Below the pieces are notes generated by a model. That model saw only the letters and a program-made list of their open reading frames with translations, did no database searches and was not told where the DNA came from. Shown here one piece after another: positions 36,211 to 47,166 of a stretch of DNA of 64,000 nucleotides. A program made the translations under genes and the position numbers. Origin of the DNA: Symbiodinium sp. CCMP2592 (taxonomy: Eukaryota > Sar > Dinophyceae > Suessiales > Symbiodiniaceae); the NCBI GenBank assembly GCA_905221615.1, contig CAJNDT010003779.1:1256581-1320580 (forward strand), written 5' to 3'. The first letter of the stretch is position 1. Every line of letters starts with the position of its first letter.

Positions 36211-37591
36211 TTTAGGGTTTAGGGGCAGGTTTGGGCTTTAGGGGTTTAGGGGTGGGTTTAGGGCTTTTAGGGGTGAGTTTAGGGGTTTAAGGATAGGGCT
36301 TCTTTAAGGAATCCTTTATGGGATCCTTTTTATTTCTTACAAGGTTTCTTCCAAGGTTTACGAAGCCCCAAGCACTGAAACACTGTACCGCAATGCTTGT
36401 GACTGCTCACCTGGGGCCTGTCCTGAATTGTGTGATCTGGTTTGCAGGTCAAGGTACCTGAAGGTTGAAGGTCACAGATAGACGATCTTGACAGCGACCT
36501 CCTCACACACACAACGAAAGGCCTAAGACACTGCATACACCAAGACGCCGTTATCATCCCTGAAATCTCAGCAGCTTGCCTCATATCCCGCACCCCGCTC
36601 TTCAAGCCCCAAAGCCCTGTGAAGCCTGAGACCTCAACCCACCAAAAGCCTTAAAAAGCCCTGCAACCCGACAGTCCGCAGCGTCTAAAACATCCTATAG
36701 AGGCTCGGAGGGTCCCAGTACCTAGCGTAGTAAGAAGCACCAGGTTCCCCAGTACTACCCTCTTTGGTTCCCTTATTAAAGCCAGTTTAGGGTTTAGGGT
36801 TTAGGGTTTAGGGAAAGCCAGTAGGTAGGAAGAAGGGTACCCTGAGTTTTAAGGGGCACCTCAGGAACCTGAGCATGAACGCCCCCCGAAACACTGACCA
36901 TTACCAGTATCCAAAACCTGGGCGCCTTGCGATTGCTCCCGTGATGCTAACTTACAGAATCAGTATATCCTACACCCAAGCACCTTGTTGCTTGGGTCCT
37001 TCGGACCCTTCGGGCTATAAGGCCCCAAAGTGGCAAACCCTAAGCCCTATAGGCCCTATAAGCCCGAAAACCTGAAAGGCCCTAAACCCAGCTTCAAGCC
37101 ATGGCCGTGTTGCGCATCCTGTCCTTGTCGGGCAGCGTGGTGACCGCAACGCGGCCTTGACAGTTCTCAGACCTTTGGGGTTGGGCTTAAGAGTTCCTTT
37201 AAGGGTTCTGTTCAGGATTCCTTCAAGGGTTCTTGTAATTGCGTGGAGGGTTGGTTCTAAAGGGTTTCAAGTCTGACAGCTCTTGAGGCTTGATAACTTG
37301 AGACTGAAAAAGCTATTCTTGGCAGCAGGGTTTTAGGTTTGTATCTGAACTCTTTAGCACAGTTCCTTAACGGTTTCGTCTTGCTGCAACGGGAACTCCT
37401 AGACCCTCCATCTACCCTCTATTAGACCCTAAATGCCCACTACTTGGGACCATATACCCCTGTTGGAGGGCACAAGGAGGGTCCTGGCTATTATACTGCC
37501 TGCATTGGGCGGTGCAGGCAAGCCTTGACGGTTGCGGGTTTGGGGCTTTCGCGATGCCAGGGCTTTGGGCTAAGGCAGTTTCGGGTTAATA
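36211..37591. other. Intergenic with an inserted telomeric block
   Basis: 36210-36300 has diverged GGGTTTAGGGG words. The block at 36778-36821 is listed separately. The rest is unique, with no recognisable ORF. Confidence 0.5.
36778..36821 (+). repeat. Exactly four TTTAGGG units between 8-bp direct repeats
   Basis: AAAGCCAG (36778-36785), then (TTTAGGG)4 with no error (36786-36813), then AAAGCCAG (36814-36821). The direct repeats look like a filled-in staggered break. Confidence 0.9.
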
Positions 37592-37701
37592 TAGGGGCCT
37601 TCTTAGTTAGAATAGCTTTTTTGGGGGCCCACTATACTATAGTTATAATTATAATTATAATATGGACCGCCAAAACCCTATTCTAACTATTCAGGCCCCT
37701 A
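37592..37701. mobile_element. Palindromic MITE-like element, family N
   Basis: TAGGGGCCTTCTTAGTTAGAA on the left and TTCTAACTATTCAGGCCCCTA on the right, with a (TTATAA)-rich centre. Confidence 0.8.
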
Positions 37702-38005
37702 CACTAGGGCTCTCGGGCTTTCAGGGCTTTGGGATGAGGGATGTTTCGGGTTAGGGCCTGATGAAGCGCTGTCGCGTTGACAGCTTCATTTAGGTCTCGA
37801 GGTCTCGGTCTTTCCCCGGCCAGAACCTAGGAAACCCAAACCTGTGCAGTTTCTCCGACCTCCAGAAAACGAGCCCGAGGCACTCGACTCTGAGGAAATT
37901 GGGAAATTAGAGGCTGGGGTGGGGCCGCATGCGTTTGAGGGCAGATTTCTTAGGGCTCAGGGTCTGGATGTCGATTTCGAGTCTGTCGTGCAATTCTCCC
38001 TGCTT

Positions 38006-38085
38006 CTTGGTAGGGAATGGGAAAATGGATATTGGGGACTTTGGGGGGCTACTATAGGGATCCGCTCCCCCATTCCCTACCAAGA
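38006..38085. mobile_element. Palindromic MITE-like element, family H
   Basis: CTTGGTAGGGAATGGGAAAA on the left and CCCCCATTCCCTACCAAG on the right. Second copy at 53573-53647. Confidence 0.8.
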
Positions 38086-38186
38086 GTCAGGCAAGTTTGG
38101 TAGGGGTAGGGTGATAGGCTCAACCACGTGTAAGACATGTTTCAAAGGATCATGTAGCGTCCTGTAATTATTGACTCACTGTGCTT

Positions 38187-38241
38187 ATACATGTATGTAT
38201 GTATGTATGTATGTATGTATGTATGTATGTATGTATGTGTG

Positions 38242-38281
<40 letters not shown>

Positions 38282-38378
38282 CTGTGTTTGATGAATTTGT
38301 GAGATGAATACACATACATGCACCGTTACTTACATACGTACATGCATACATATATACATACATACACACATACATACA
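38187..38378. repeat. (ATGT)n, (TA)n and (CATA)n microsatellite cluster
   Basis: (ATGT)n at about 38191-38240, (TA)n at about 38243-38272 and (CATA)n at about 38321-38375. The outer blocks are inverse to each other, so the cluster can fold into a hairpin. Confidence 0.9.
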
Positions 38379-38464
38379 AGCCTACCAGGATATTGAAAGG
38401 ACGCATTGGCCTTGAATGCTCTCCATGTGTAAGAAGCTCTACAGGAGTACAGTGAACCGCATAA

Positions 38465-38541
38465 AGTTGGAAATCGGATTAAGGCCAAACAGTGCTGGGA
38501 TTCCCTATACATTACTCTTGAGGATTGAGGCTATTGGGCTT
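38465..38541. mobile_element. F-related palindrome, inverted copy of 33092-33175
   Basis: AGTTGGAAATCGGATTAAGGCC and onward is the reverse complement of the 33092-33175 sequence with scattered changes, including GTGCTGGGATTCCC and ATTACTCTTGAGGATTG. Confidence 0.7.
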
Positions 38542-38770
38542 CCAGGCTTCTACTGTAAACCCTAAACCCTAAACCCTTTATAAAACGCTTATGGATCCCT
38601 TTAAGGAACCCTCAAAGGATCCCTTTAAAGGAACCTTAAACCCCGCCACAGCCACTCGAGCTGTCCCTGGCTGCAGGGCACGAGTTTCGTCTCTGCATTG
38701 AAGCATCGGCTGCGGCCTTTGCTCCCTGTCTCTGAGGGCCGAGGGTTTGTTTATGGCTTTACAGTAGAAG

Positions 38771-38861
38771 CCAGAAAGTTGGAATATGATTATCCTAACC
38801 CCTTTAAGGTAAATTATAGGGGATCCTACCTTAATCATTAATCCATATTCCAACTTTCTGG
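38771..38861. mobile_element. Palindromic MITE-like element, family F (intact reference copy)
   Basis: CCAGAAAGTTGGAATATG on the left and CATATTCCAACTTTCTGG on the right, with core words CCTTTAAGGTAAATTATAGG and GGATCCTACC. It is the closest relative in the window of the element split by the retrotransposon. Confidence 0.85.
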
Positions 38862-39775
38862 AGTTCCCTTTAGAGTTTGGGGCCCAGAGTTTCTGTATTT
38901 ATGGTGTCCCAAGGGCAGCTAAGCAGGTAGGTGTCCCTATTTTTTAGAGAAGCCAAACCCTTGACCCAAATCCAGAAGAGAAACGAAGGCTTGGCGTGTC
39001 TCGCTTCCGCCAGCGGCTCCTCTGCGGTGAACTCACAGCCTCCGACACGGCGAGTTATGAGGCCAATTTGTCCGCAGGTTGAGGATAGGGATTAAGGGGC
39101 CATTAAGGTGACTGGGGTGTGGGAGTTTCGGGTTTCAGGTTTAGTGTCTCTGTTGCTTGAAGGGTGTATGTAATTAGGGGGTTGGGATTTACAGTGTCGA
39201 CTGTGTAGTGTTTAGGGAATAATTGTCAGGGTTACAGCTCCACTGGACCTCAACTTTTGAAAGCACAGGCGCTGGTATAAACGCCCGTGCGCTGTCTAAA
39301 CTCCGAGCCGAAATCCAACACAAACCTTAGCTTGCACACAGGAATCTGCTGCGCGCTCATAACCCTCAACCCTAAACTTAATCCTAAACCCCTAAACTCG
39401 GAACCCTAAACAGTGACCCCAAACCCATCTTAACGTTCAACAATTACGTAACCTTCAACCCCTAAACTCGGAACCCTTAACTCTCACCCTAAACCCGCAA
39501 ACTCTAAACCCTAAACCATCAACCCCTAAACTCGGAACCCTTAACCCTCAGCCTTAAACCCTTAAACTCTGAACCCTCAACCCTACATACTCAACCCTCT
39601 AAACCCTGAACCCCTAACCTCTAAACCCTCAACTCCTAAATCCTGAACTACACCCTCAACCCCTAAACTCTGAACCCTCTATATACACCCTCAACCCTAC
39701 ATGAAATCCTTGAGGAGCTGGGATCTCCCCGGGAGCTTCATGTGGTTGCTCCTGCCGCAAGCAGTGGCGCCATAG
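38862..39775. other. Intergenic, long degenerate CCCTAAA/CCCTCAACC zone
   Basis: 39360-39710 is built of AACCCTCAACCCCTAAACTC-type words, a diverged telomere-like or minisatellite zone. No gene. Confidence 0.6.
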
Positions 39776-40135
39776 CTGAGGTCTTTAGGATCTAGAGCAT
39801 AGGATTAGTAAGGATTGAGGATTTAGTGCATCTTAGCTGAGGTCTTTAGGATTTTGAGCATAGGATTAGTAGGGATTGAAGATTTAGTGCATCTTCGATG
39901 AGGTCTTTAGGATTTTGAGGATAGGATTAGTAGGGGTTTAGGGTTTAGGGCCGAGGTCTTTAGGATTTAGAGCATAGGATTAGTAGGAGTTTAGGGTTTA
40001 AGGCATCATAGCTGGGGTCTTTTCGGGTTAGAGCAGGGATTTAGCGTTTAGGGCTCGTGGCCGGGGTCTTTTCGGTTGAGGGCAAGGATTTGGAGTTTCA
40101 GGCATCATAGCTGAGGTATCTACGGTTTAGGAGTT
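39776..40135 (+). repeat. Minisatellite, about 58-60 bp unit
   Basis: Starts of (G)CTGAGGTCTTTAGGAT recur at about 39775, 39834, 39893, 39950, 40009, 40059 and 40108. Units contain GAGCATAGGATTAGTA and GATTTAGTGCATC. Later units are more diverged. Confidence 0.85.
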
Positions 40136-40800
40136 AATTAACGGCTTCGGGTTCAAAGCTCGTTGGGTTCAGGGTGAACTTCAAATCTCTAAACTAAAGC
40201 ATTAGAAGTCCCGCTTAGGGTTTCAGCTCTTGGATCTAGGGGTTTAGTCGCGGATTGGCTTTTCGGCCTTTTTGAGGTTTGCTGCTTTTTAGGTGTGTCA
40301 GTGATCTTGACACTCAGCGACGGGCCGGTTCTCTTTGCGGCATTTGGGCTCCCATATTGGGGCTCAATCAAACCGCAAGCCTTCGGTTCGGAATGCCAAT
40401 ATTCCCCACCGGGTCCTGAACCTGCAAAGCCTAATAAACTGGTAAGACAGCTGGTGTCCTGCAATGGCTTGGGTCCCTGAACGTGTCTGGAACTGCCAGA
40501 AACATTGTTGCTCGCCTTGGCCCAGGCCTAGACCTGAACTGCCCTACTTCCACATTGCACAACTGAACACCTACTTAGAGCATGAGACATGCAAATCCCG
40601 ATAGCTGTCTCCTCTGAAGCTTGGCCTTTTGCAGCAACCTTTTTCTCAACCAAAATGGGCCTCGAGAATTTATGTTGGAATGACGGCTGCGCTGTGACGA
40701 AGCAGAGTTCCTGTGATCGAATATTTCTGTTGAGGCATGTACGGATGTCCCCAGATGCCCAAACCAGCGTGCACCGAACAACATACTACATGCAACGGTG

Positions 40801-40804
<4 letters not shown>
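40136..40804. other. Intergenic, no gene recognised
   Basis: Unique sequence. ORFs here run into the AT microsatellite and are not supported. Confidence 0.5.
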
Positions 40805-40833
<29 letters not shown>

Positions 40834-40854
40834 GCATATGTATATGTATATATG

Positions 40855-40906
<52 letters not shown>

Positions 40907-40913
40907 TATATAA
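40805..40913. repeat. (TA)n microsatellite
   Basis: About 109 bp of TA with a few GCATATG/GTATTTA interruptions. Confidence 0.95.
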
Positions 40914-40988
40914 GACAGCTCTCCTTGTCTTCCGGATCTCCCGACCATGAAACCCTAAATCCCAAGGCCTAAACAAACCACTTGAGCT

Positions 40989-41121
40989 CTGCCTATCCCG
41001 GTCGAAGAGCCCAATACCCCTTAATTAAGGAGTATCCCTTAAATCATTAGGGGCTTCATATTATGGTTTAAGCTGTATTCCTTAAACAAGGGATATTGGG
41101 CTCTCTGCCTATCCCGGTCGA
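40989..41121. repeat. 17-bp direct repeats flanking a family G element
   Basis: CTGCCTATCCCGGTCGA occurs at 40989-41005 and again, identically, at 41105-41121. The family G element fills the interval exactly (41006-41104). Confidence 0.9.
41006..41104. mobile_element. Palindromic MITE-like element, family G, in a 17-bp duplication
   Basis: AGAGCCCAATACCCCTTAAT on the left and GGGATATTGGGCTCT on the right, with the core CATTAGGGGCTTCATATTATG. It lacks the outer CCCAG/CTGGG of the other copies. Instead it is flanked by the 17-bp direct repeat. Confidence 0.85.
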
Positions 41122-43159
41122 CGCGCCAAGGTTGTCCTGCCCTACAGCAAAGACAAGGCCAGCGTCCGGGAAACCCCCAACCTGCGGTATGAACAACCCT
41201 GGGGATCCCTTATGAGACTGCAGGGGTTAGGGTTTCATAAACCAGGCTTCATGACGTCCTGGAATGGCATAAAGTGGCGTTACTTTCGCAGAGGTTTAAC
41301 TAAAAATTTATCTCCAGAAGTTCAGAAGCTTATCGAGGGGGGTGGCTGTTCTCTCAATCCTGTGACGGCTTCTATGGTGTGCCTGATGCTTGTGAGGGAA
41401 CGGCACTCTCGACACGTTTCTGCATAAATGTCACGGTCCGAACATAGCACACTGTGCAGGCACATCTGGAATGGAAAGTTCCACCTGCCTACATCCTCGA
41501 GCCTACCAAAACATTCTTTCTGAGCCGATTTCTAAACTACTCGCAAGATACAAATAAGTTCAAGGCCAACGAAGCCATATGTAGATATCACTGGGGTTAT
41601 AGGGGCTCCTTATGCACAGGTTTCTACACTGGAGGATTCAGGGGTTGAGACATTGTTGACGCTCAGTTCGCGTCCAGACAGGTGCTGGAGCTGCGCTCCG
41701 CTTCAGCGAGAGGCTGCGATTCTTGGCGTTCTTCTGGCTTAGGATTTCAAGGATAATTGATGGGCAACCCGTAAACCCCTGAACCCCTAAACACAGCCTG
41801 AACCCCTAAACCCGGAACCCTAAACCCCTAAACCCTAAACCCAGCCTGAACCCCTAAACCCAGAACCCTGAACCCTCAACCCTAAAACCTAACCACCCTC
41901 CAACCCGGAACCCGGGATGTCTGTCACCCCTGGAAGGTGCTTTGGAGGAGGTGCAGCAGCTTTTGGAGCTGCCGCAGGCGCTGGGAAACTGATGCCATGA
42001 TACGTATATCAATTAGGGTTCCTGTAAAGGGATCTATACGTGTTCCTTGTGATGGTTCCTTTAAAGGGTGCTAAAGGGCTCCTTTAGCTTAGATCCCCGA
42101 TACCTACCCCTTTAAACTTGTTGGGTTCTTGTAGTTTAATAGGAATCGTGGCTTATTGGGGTATTAGGGATACTTATGGGACGTTAGTTATATAAGGTCC
42201 GGTTTAGAGTTTAGGGTTTTCCAATGTCTCTGATGAGGTTGAGAGGATCGCTCACTTACTCAGGCACGCACGAACTCACTCTAAGACTCTATAAGGTTTG
42301 GGGGAGATTGGGCCCTGGCCGTGGCCTGACAGGGTGCCTATAGGGTGTTTTGGTCGCGTGCTTGAATGTGCGTGTTTCGGGTTCCTTTCAGTTACAGAAT
42401 CCCGATGCCTAAACCCTAAAGCCTAAACCCCAAACCCGTAGCATAACCACTTCGCAAAGTTGCTTAGCTAGGTCAAGAGAGCGGACGGCCTGCTTGTGCA
42501 GCCTCGGCTCTGCTGACAACAAATCCGTACTTGGGACCACGCCCCTTTCGGCGGATTCGGGCTTTTGGGCCGTAAATCCTGATCCCGAAACCCTAAACCC
42601 TAAAGCCTAAACCCCTAGCCCCTACACCTCTAAGCCCTTAAATCCTGATCCCTAAAGCTTTTCATGAGGATCCCAATGTTGCTCGAGCCGACGACCGCAG
42701 TGCGGGCAGCTCCAGCAGGCGGCGGCTGACGGTTTCGACAAATATGACGGTTTAGAGTTTATGTTTTAGGTATAGGGGTTCTCGTGATGATGACCCGACT
42801 TTTCGGAGTGTGTGGGTGGTAGCTGCGCACCCTGCTGAAAACCCTAAGGGTTTAATACCGTCTGTTCACTTATCTCCGGCACGTCCTTTAGCCTTGATTA
42901 TACCCAAAACCCCAAAAACCCTGAAACTCAGACTCCTTGAAGATGAGAATTTCTGATACAACTATACAAGGCCCGATGTTCAACTGTGAATGTATGGGGG
43001 CTATAGAAGCCCTACTTCCTACTGCGTAGGCACAGCCCTACACGCTGCAGACCCTGAAATCCTACAAGCCCTAAGCCCTAATCCCTACGCCTTAGCCCAA
43101 GGTATATGCAAGCATACCCCAAAACCCTATAAGCCCTATAAACCCTAAACCTCCAAAGT
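41122..43159. other. Intergenic, telomere-like words and TTTAAAGG words
   Basis: Degenerate CCCTAAA words at 41770-41910, 42400-42440 and 42590-42650. GATC/TTTAAAGGG words at 42020-42110. ORFs of 60-70 codons have no motif. Confidence 0.5.
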
Positions 43160-43277
43160 CCTACTTGGAGATTCATGGGTACTTATCAGTGGGGTCATAA
43201 GTCCCCCAATACGGGTTATAAGTACATTCGCCTTAGTTACAACCCTACTCATACCTATCCATGAACCTCCAAGTAGG
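43160..43277. mobile_element. Palindromic MITE-like element, family A
   Basis: CCTACTTGGAGATTCATGGG on the left and CCATGAACCTCCAAGTAGG on the right, with TATAAGTACATTCGCC in the core. It is the copy with the most complete outer ends. Confidence 0.8.
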
Positions 43278-43664
43278 CCCTAAACCCTATACTCTTGTAT
43301 AATCCTTATAGATCCCTTTAAAGGGACCCGTAAAGGAACCCTTATAACAAGTAGTCTCTAGGCCCTGGCCCTTTTTGGTATGATGGGCCCCTTCTCTTCG
43401 CGGCCCATACTTGGAAGTCATGTTTTTTTGTAAGTGGGGTTACAAGCCAAGGCATGGGCCATACCCTTATAGAATCCCTATGGATCCCTTTAAAATCAAG
43501 AGGCCTTCTCTTTCTTCACACCCTTATAGATGGATCCCTTTAAAATCCCTAGGCCTTTGGGCCTCTTTCTTCACGGCCCAGGCTGAGCCGCGACCTGGCC
43601 CTCACTCCACTGCAGTGCGCGGCGGATTGCGGACAGCTCGAGGCTGCGGCTACAAATAGGGCTC
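43278..43664. other. Intergenic, GATCCCTTTAAA words
   Basis: Repeated GGATCCCTTTAAA(A/G) words (43310-43350, 43480-43560), a prelude to the minisatellite that follows. The 82-codon ORF is not supported. Confidence 0.5.
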
Positions 43665-43945
43665 GTTTAAGAGAGGGTCTACAGGGCCCTTTAAGGGGTA
43701 GTCTGTAGGATTCCTTTAAAATTTTAAAAGGGGTAGTCTACAGGGTTCCTTTAAAAGGGGGTTGTCTGCAGGACTCCTTTAAGGGGTAGTCTGTAGGATT
43801 CCTTTAAGGGATAGTCTACAAGGTTCCTTCAAGGGGGAGTTTGTAGGATTCCTTGAAAGGATTGTCTACAAGGTTCCTTTAAAGGGCAGTTTGTAGGATT
43901 CCTTTAAGGGATAGTCTACAAGGTCCGTGAAAGGGGTAGTATATC
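43665..43945 (+). repeat. Minisatellite, about 29-33 bp unit
   Basis: Alternating units of GGGGTAGTCTGTAGGATTCC and AGTCTACAAGGTTCC joined by TTTAAAGG, about eight or nine copies, with one AT-rich interruption near 43720. Confidence 0.9.
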
Positions 43946-44041
43946 CTTTACATATCAGCTGCCCCAGCCATAGACGCTGAAGCCGAAGTCCTTGTATACT
44001 CGCGCCTGCAGCGCAGCCTGGCACGTGTTGCAAAACATAAC

Positions 44042-44128
44042 CCTAAGACTCCAAATAGCCCGAAGTAGGTAGTCTATGTAGACTTTAGACCCCAAAGTGG
44101 GTACTATTTGTATACTTGGAGTCTTAGG
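44042..44128. mobile_element. Palindromic MITE-like element, family K
   Basis: CCTAAGACTCCAAATAGCCC on the left and TATACTTGGAGTCTTAGG on the right. It is an inverted copy of 14390-14472 with the shared core TAGACTTTAGACCCCAAAG. Confidence 0.8.
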
Positions 44129-44238
44129 ATGAGACTGTGGCCGCCGTCTTCCACATGTGTTCATCTAAGTTAAGGTATTCATGCATGACTCATGGCTCCA
44201 ATGTCTATGCCGTGGGGCTAAACTGACTTGTGGATCTT

Positions 44239-44389
44239 TTCTTGCTCTCCCTCTCTCCCTCTCTCTCTCTCTATCTCTCTCTGGCTTTTGTTTTTTATTC
44301 TCTCTCTCTCTCTCTCTCTGTCTCGCTTCTCCTTGTTTGTTTTGTGTTCTCTCTCGCTCTCTCTCTTTCGATCTGTTTTTTGTGTGTGT

Positions 44390-44440
<51 letters not shown>
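44239..44440 (-). repeat. (CT)n pyrimidine tract
   Basis: About 200 bp of CTCTCT with TTTGTTTTTT interruptions; the GA strand is on minus. Ser/Leu-rich (+) and Arg/Glu-rich (-) ORFs of 87-172 codons across it are artefacts. Confidence 0.93.
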
Positions 44441-44441
<1 letters not shown>

Positions 44442-44617
44442 CTGCTTGGCAAACCCTGAACCCCTTAGGTCTGAGCCCCAAACCTTACACCCCCAGACCA
44501 TGGAGCCGCCAGCCGCCCGAGCGCCTCTCCCGGAGAGGTGGTGCAGCTGCTGTTGGAGGCCTTGGCAGAGCCAGATCGAGGCTTCTTGCCTCGGAAGTGG
44601 ATAGTTTGTAGTAGAAG

Positions 44618-44735
44618 CCAGAAAGTTGGAACAGTAGAATCCAGAAAGTGGGAACATTAGTATCATCATGCCCTTAAGGTAAAGCATAGGGGATCCTGGC
44701 ACTAATCCTCCTAAACCCATGTTCCAACTTTCTGG
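44618..44735. mobile_element. Family F element with duplicated left arm
   Basis: CCAGAAAGTTGGAAC at 44618-44632 is repeated as CCAGAAAGTGGGAAC at 44641-44655, then the core CCTTAAGGTAAAGCATAGGG and the right arm GTTCCAACTTTCTGG. Confidence 0.8.
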
Positions 44736-46089
44736 GATCGCTATTTCGGTTAGGGCTGTGGCTAGGATTCTTAAGGGTTTAGGGCCTAGGGGTGTAAGGT
44801 TTAGTTGATTCATGGGTATTGGGGGGTTATAGGGTTGAACTTTGGAGTTCCAACTGTTTAAGGTTGAGATCTTAGGGTTTATTTAAATGAAGGGTTTCGA
44901 GGCTGCCCTAAGCCCTGAGCCCTGACACCCACTGACACCAGCTAGGTTTCTAGCGACTCTGATGCTAAGACGCCTATCCGGCCAAAGTCATGTCATCGTA
45001 CATGACGCTTTCAGGGCTATGTTGGCTTTAGATATTGCATGTCTGCCGCCGTCTCAAACCCATACCCTGACAAGAGCTCCTACTTGTTAAGCCCTGAAGC
45101 CCTACAGGAACCCTATCAAGACACAATGAAGCCAGCAACCCCTGAACCCTAATGCTTAAAAGCTGCAGACTCGCTAAACCCTTGGCTTTAACCCTAACCC
45201 TAATCTTGAACTGCAAGAGGCTGTCCGTCTCCGCTTGGGTTTGCTGCAGCTCACGGACATGCCGAGGCCAGACCTTTTCTTTCCTGTAGCAGGGGATTTG
45301 TGGGGCTTGTTTCACGTGGTTAAGGGATCTAGCGAGAGGGTTTGAGTATTAGGTATTAGGGCTCGGGTATTTAGGGCTTCAGGTTGGCGAGGGCTTCCAT
45401 GCTGGCATCAGGGGTTGTTAGCGGCCTTGCGGGGAGTTGTGATCCCACAGGTCCAAGCACCTGTTTAGCTGATGCCCTGGCCCGAGATCACTGCACAGAC
45501 GTGCTCCCTTCATTCGGAACTGTATGCGACGCATTGGTTGGACTTAGGTTCTCCCATGCAGCGAGCACTCGATCCACTCTCAATCCTATAGTGCAGATAG
45601 CACATGTAGTAGTCTTCCAAAGAGCCAAGCCATTGGTTCCATTAGTTGGGATGTCCTTATCGGGAAGTGTTCCTCCTCTGACAGGACCTTATATCGAAAA
45701 TTCCCCGGCTTGTAGGATTCAGGACTTAGGCCCATATCCTCAGGTTACCCCGTTAAGAAAGCCAAAAACCTTTCCCATGGAGGTCGCGCAATGCTTGCTT
45801 GAAGCCAAAGCGTGCAAGGAGAAGGCTAGGAATTCCTTTTTGCCCTTGGGGTTCAAAGGGGGCAGCCTAAGACAAATGCGAAATCATCACTGGGAATGAA
45901 GACTTAACGGCCTAAGGTTCATGGAATCCTTCAACTCTCAACCCCAAACTGTAAATTCGGTTAGGGTTTAGGATAAACCCGCAGCTGCAAGTCGAATGGT
46001 GTGTGGGCTTGACGGTTTAGGGTTAGTAGGGCAGGATCCGGAGCTGGGTATTCAAGGCTTAGGGAGCTGGATATGGAACTATAAGACTA
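44736..46089. other. Intergenic around one candidate ORF
   Basis: Degenerate TTTAGGG at 44775-44890 and CCCTAA words at 45060-45215. 45385-45900 is free of telomere words and holds the ORF listed next. Confidence 0.5.
45384..45899 (+). CDS. Hypothetical 171-codon ORF, weak candidate
   Basis: Open from ATG 45384 to TGA 45897-45899, in a stretch lacking repeats. Residues include SLSGSVPPLTGPYIENSPAC and a Lys-rich helix-like AQCLLEAKACKEKARNS near the C-terminus. I recognise no domain. It may be an exon, a decayed element or chance. No splice or leader signal was identified. Confidence 0.15.
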   Translation: MARASMLASGVVSGLAGSCDPTGPSTCLADALARDHCTDVLPSFGTVCDALVGLRFSHAASTRSTLNPIVQIAHVVVFQRAKPLVPLVGMSLSGSVPPLTGPYIENSPACRIQDLGPYPQVTPLRKPKTFPMEVAQCLLEAKACKEKARNSFLPLGFKGGSLRQMRNHHWE

Positions 46090-46182
46090 TACCCATAGGC
46101 CCCAAAGTAGTTCCTGTTTGGGATTTCCTTATAGGATTCCATATATGAACCCCAAAAAGGAACTACTTTGGGGCCTTAGGGT
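46090..46182. mobile_element. Palindromic MITE-like element, family D
   Basis: TACCCATAGGCCCCAAAGTAG on the left and CTACTTTGGGGCCTTAGGGTA on the right, with TATAGGATTCCATATATGAA in the core, nearly the same as 34833-34928. Confidence 0.85.
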
Positions 46183-47166
46183 AAGGGCTATCTACCATCC
46201 GCAGGCCAGGTGTATCCGAGCAGGTCAGCTGAGGAAATGTAAGATGCTTTTAGTCATGAACTTGCTCTCCTGAGTTGCTGAGATCTCAGGGGTGCCCGGG
46301 TCGTGTTCAAGATTTCAGAGCTACAGTTTGTACGACACAGCCAAAACCCAAGACGACTTCAAAAGCTTTGCCGCCGTTGCTTAGCCCCAGCTTCGGCAAA
46401 AGCAGGGGGCTGGCTAACCCTAACCTTCTCAAATCCCATGTGCTCGAAGTCTGACACATCGCATAGAGTCATGTGCACGCAGCCAAGCACAACCGAACTC
46501 TTGGGTCATGTGATCAGAGCTCTGGTTGCTGGGTCTGCGGGTTAAAAAAATCGTCGTTGCATCCCGGTTTTGGGTCCAAGGGCTCCGTGCATGGGACGTG
46601 GACAGCGCAAAGAAACACAGGCTCTTACCCTCCCCTAAACAAGCAACAACTCCACACATGGCCCTGCGTCAAGCTAACAGTCTTTGGGGCGCTTGTAGTA
46701 GGTGATATGTTAGTCTAGGCACGGTAGCGAGTACTTGATCCTCGTTCCTACAATGCTTATCTTCAACTTCAGCCCATAATTATTCCAAAAACACTTGCAT
46801 AAAATACGCTGCACTCCAGCGTCGAGTGAGGCAAAACGCCTGAATGTAATAGCTGGCGTTTAGCGCGTTTAGCCCAGGGTGGTTGAGCTCCTAGCACTAA
46901 CCCCTTAGGGCCGAAGACCGACAATGCCGAAAACCCTAAACTTCAAGCCATAAGCCCTTAGCTCCAGTCCAGTGCATGCCAAGTCCCCTTTAAGAGTGCT
47001 CTTATCGTAAAATCAGCGGAGATCTTACGTGAAGTCCTAAACTCGCAACCCTAGACCCTAAATCCTAAGCCATCGCCCTGACCCCGAAAACCTCAGCGCT
47101 TTGCAGCCTAGACAGGACCCAAGCTCCGCCCCGCCCCGCTGGTTTAGCGTTTGGGATTCAGGATTT
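46183..47166. other. Intergenic, no gene recognised
   Basis: Unique sequence with few telomere words. ORFs of 76-81 codons on both strands overlap without motif. Confidence 0.5.

Noticed and set aside
39776-40135. Regular repeats as a possible CRISPR array
   Set aside because: Units are contiguous with gradual divergence and no unique spacers. It is a minisatellite in a eukaryotic context.
40640-40665. Word resembling the dinoflagellate spliced leader (CCCATTTTGGTTGAG on the minus strand)
   Set aside because: It lacks the GTAGCC start and the GGCTCAAG end. Chance similarity.
40575-40976. Tyr/Ile-rich ORFs of 92-133 codons
   Set aside because: They read through the (TA)n microsatellite.
44165-44813. 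ORFs of 87-172 codons over the CT tract
   Set aside because: Low-complexity Ser/Leu or Arg/Glu frames produced by the dinucleotide repeat.
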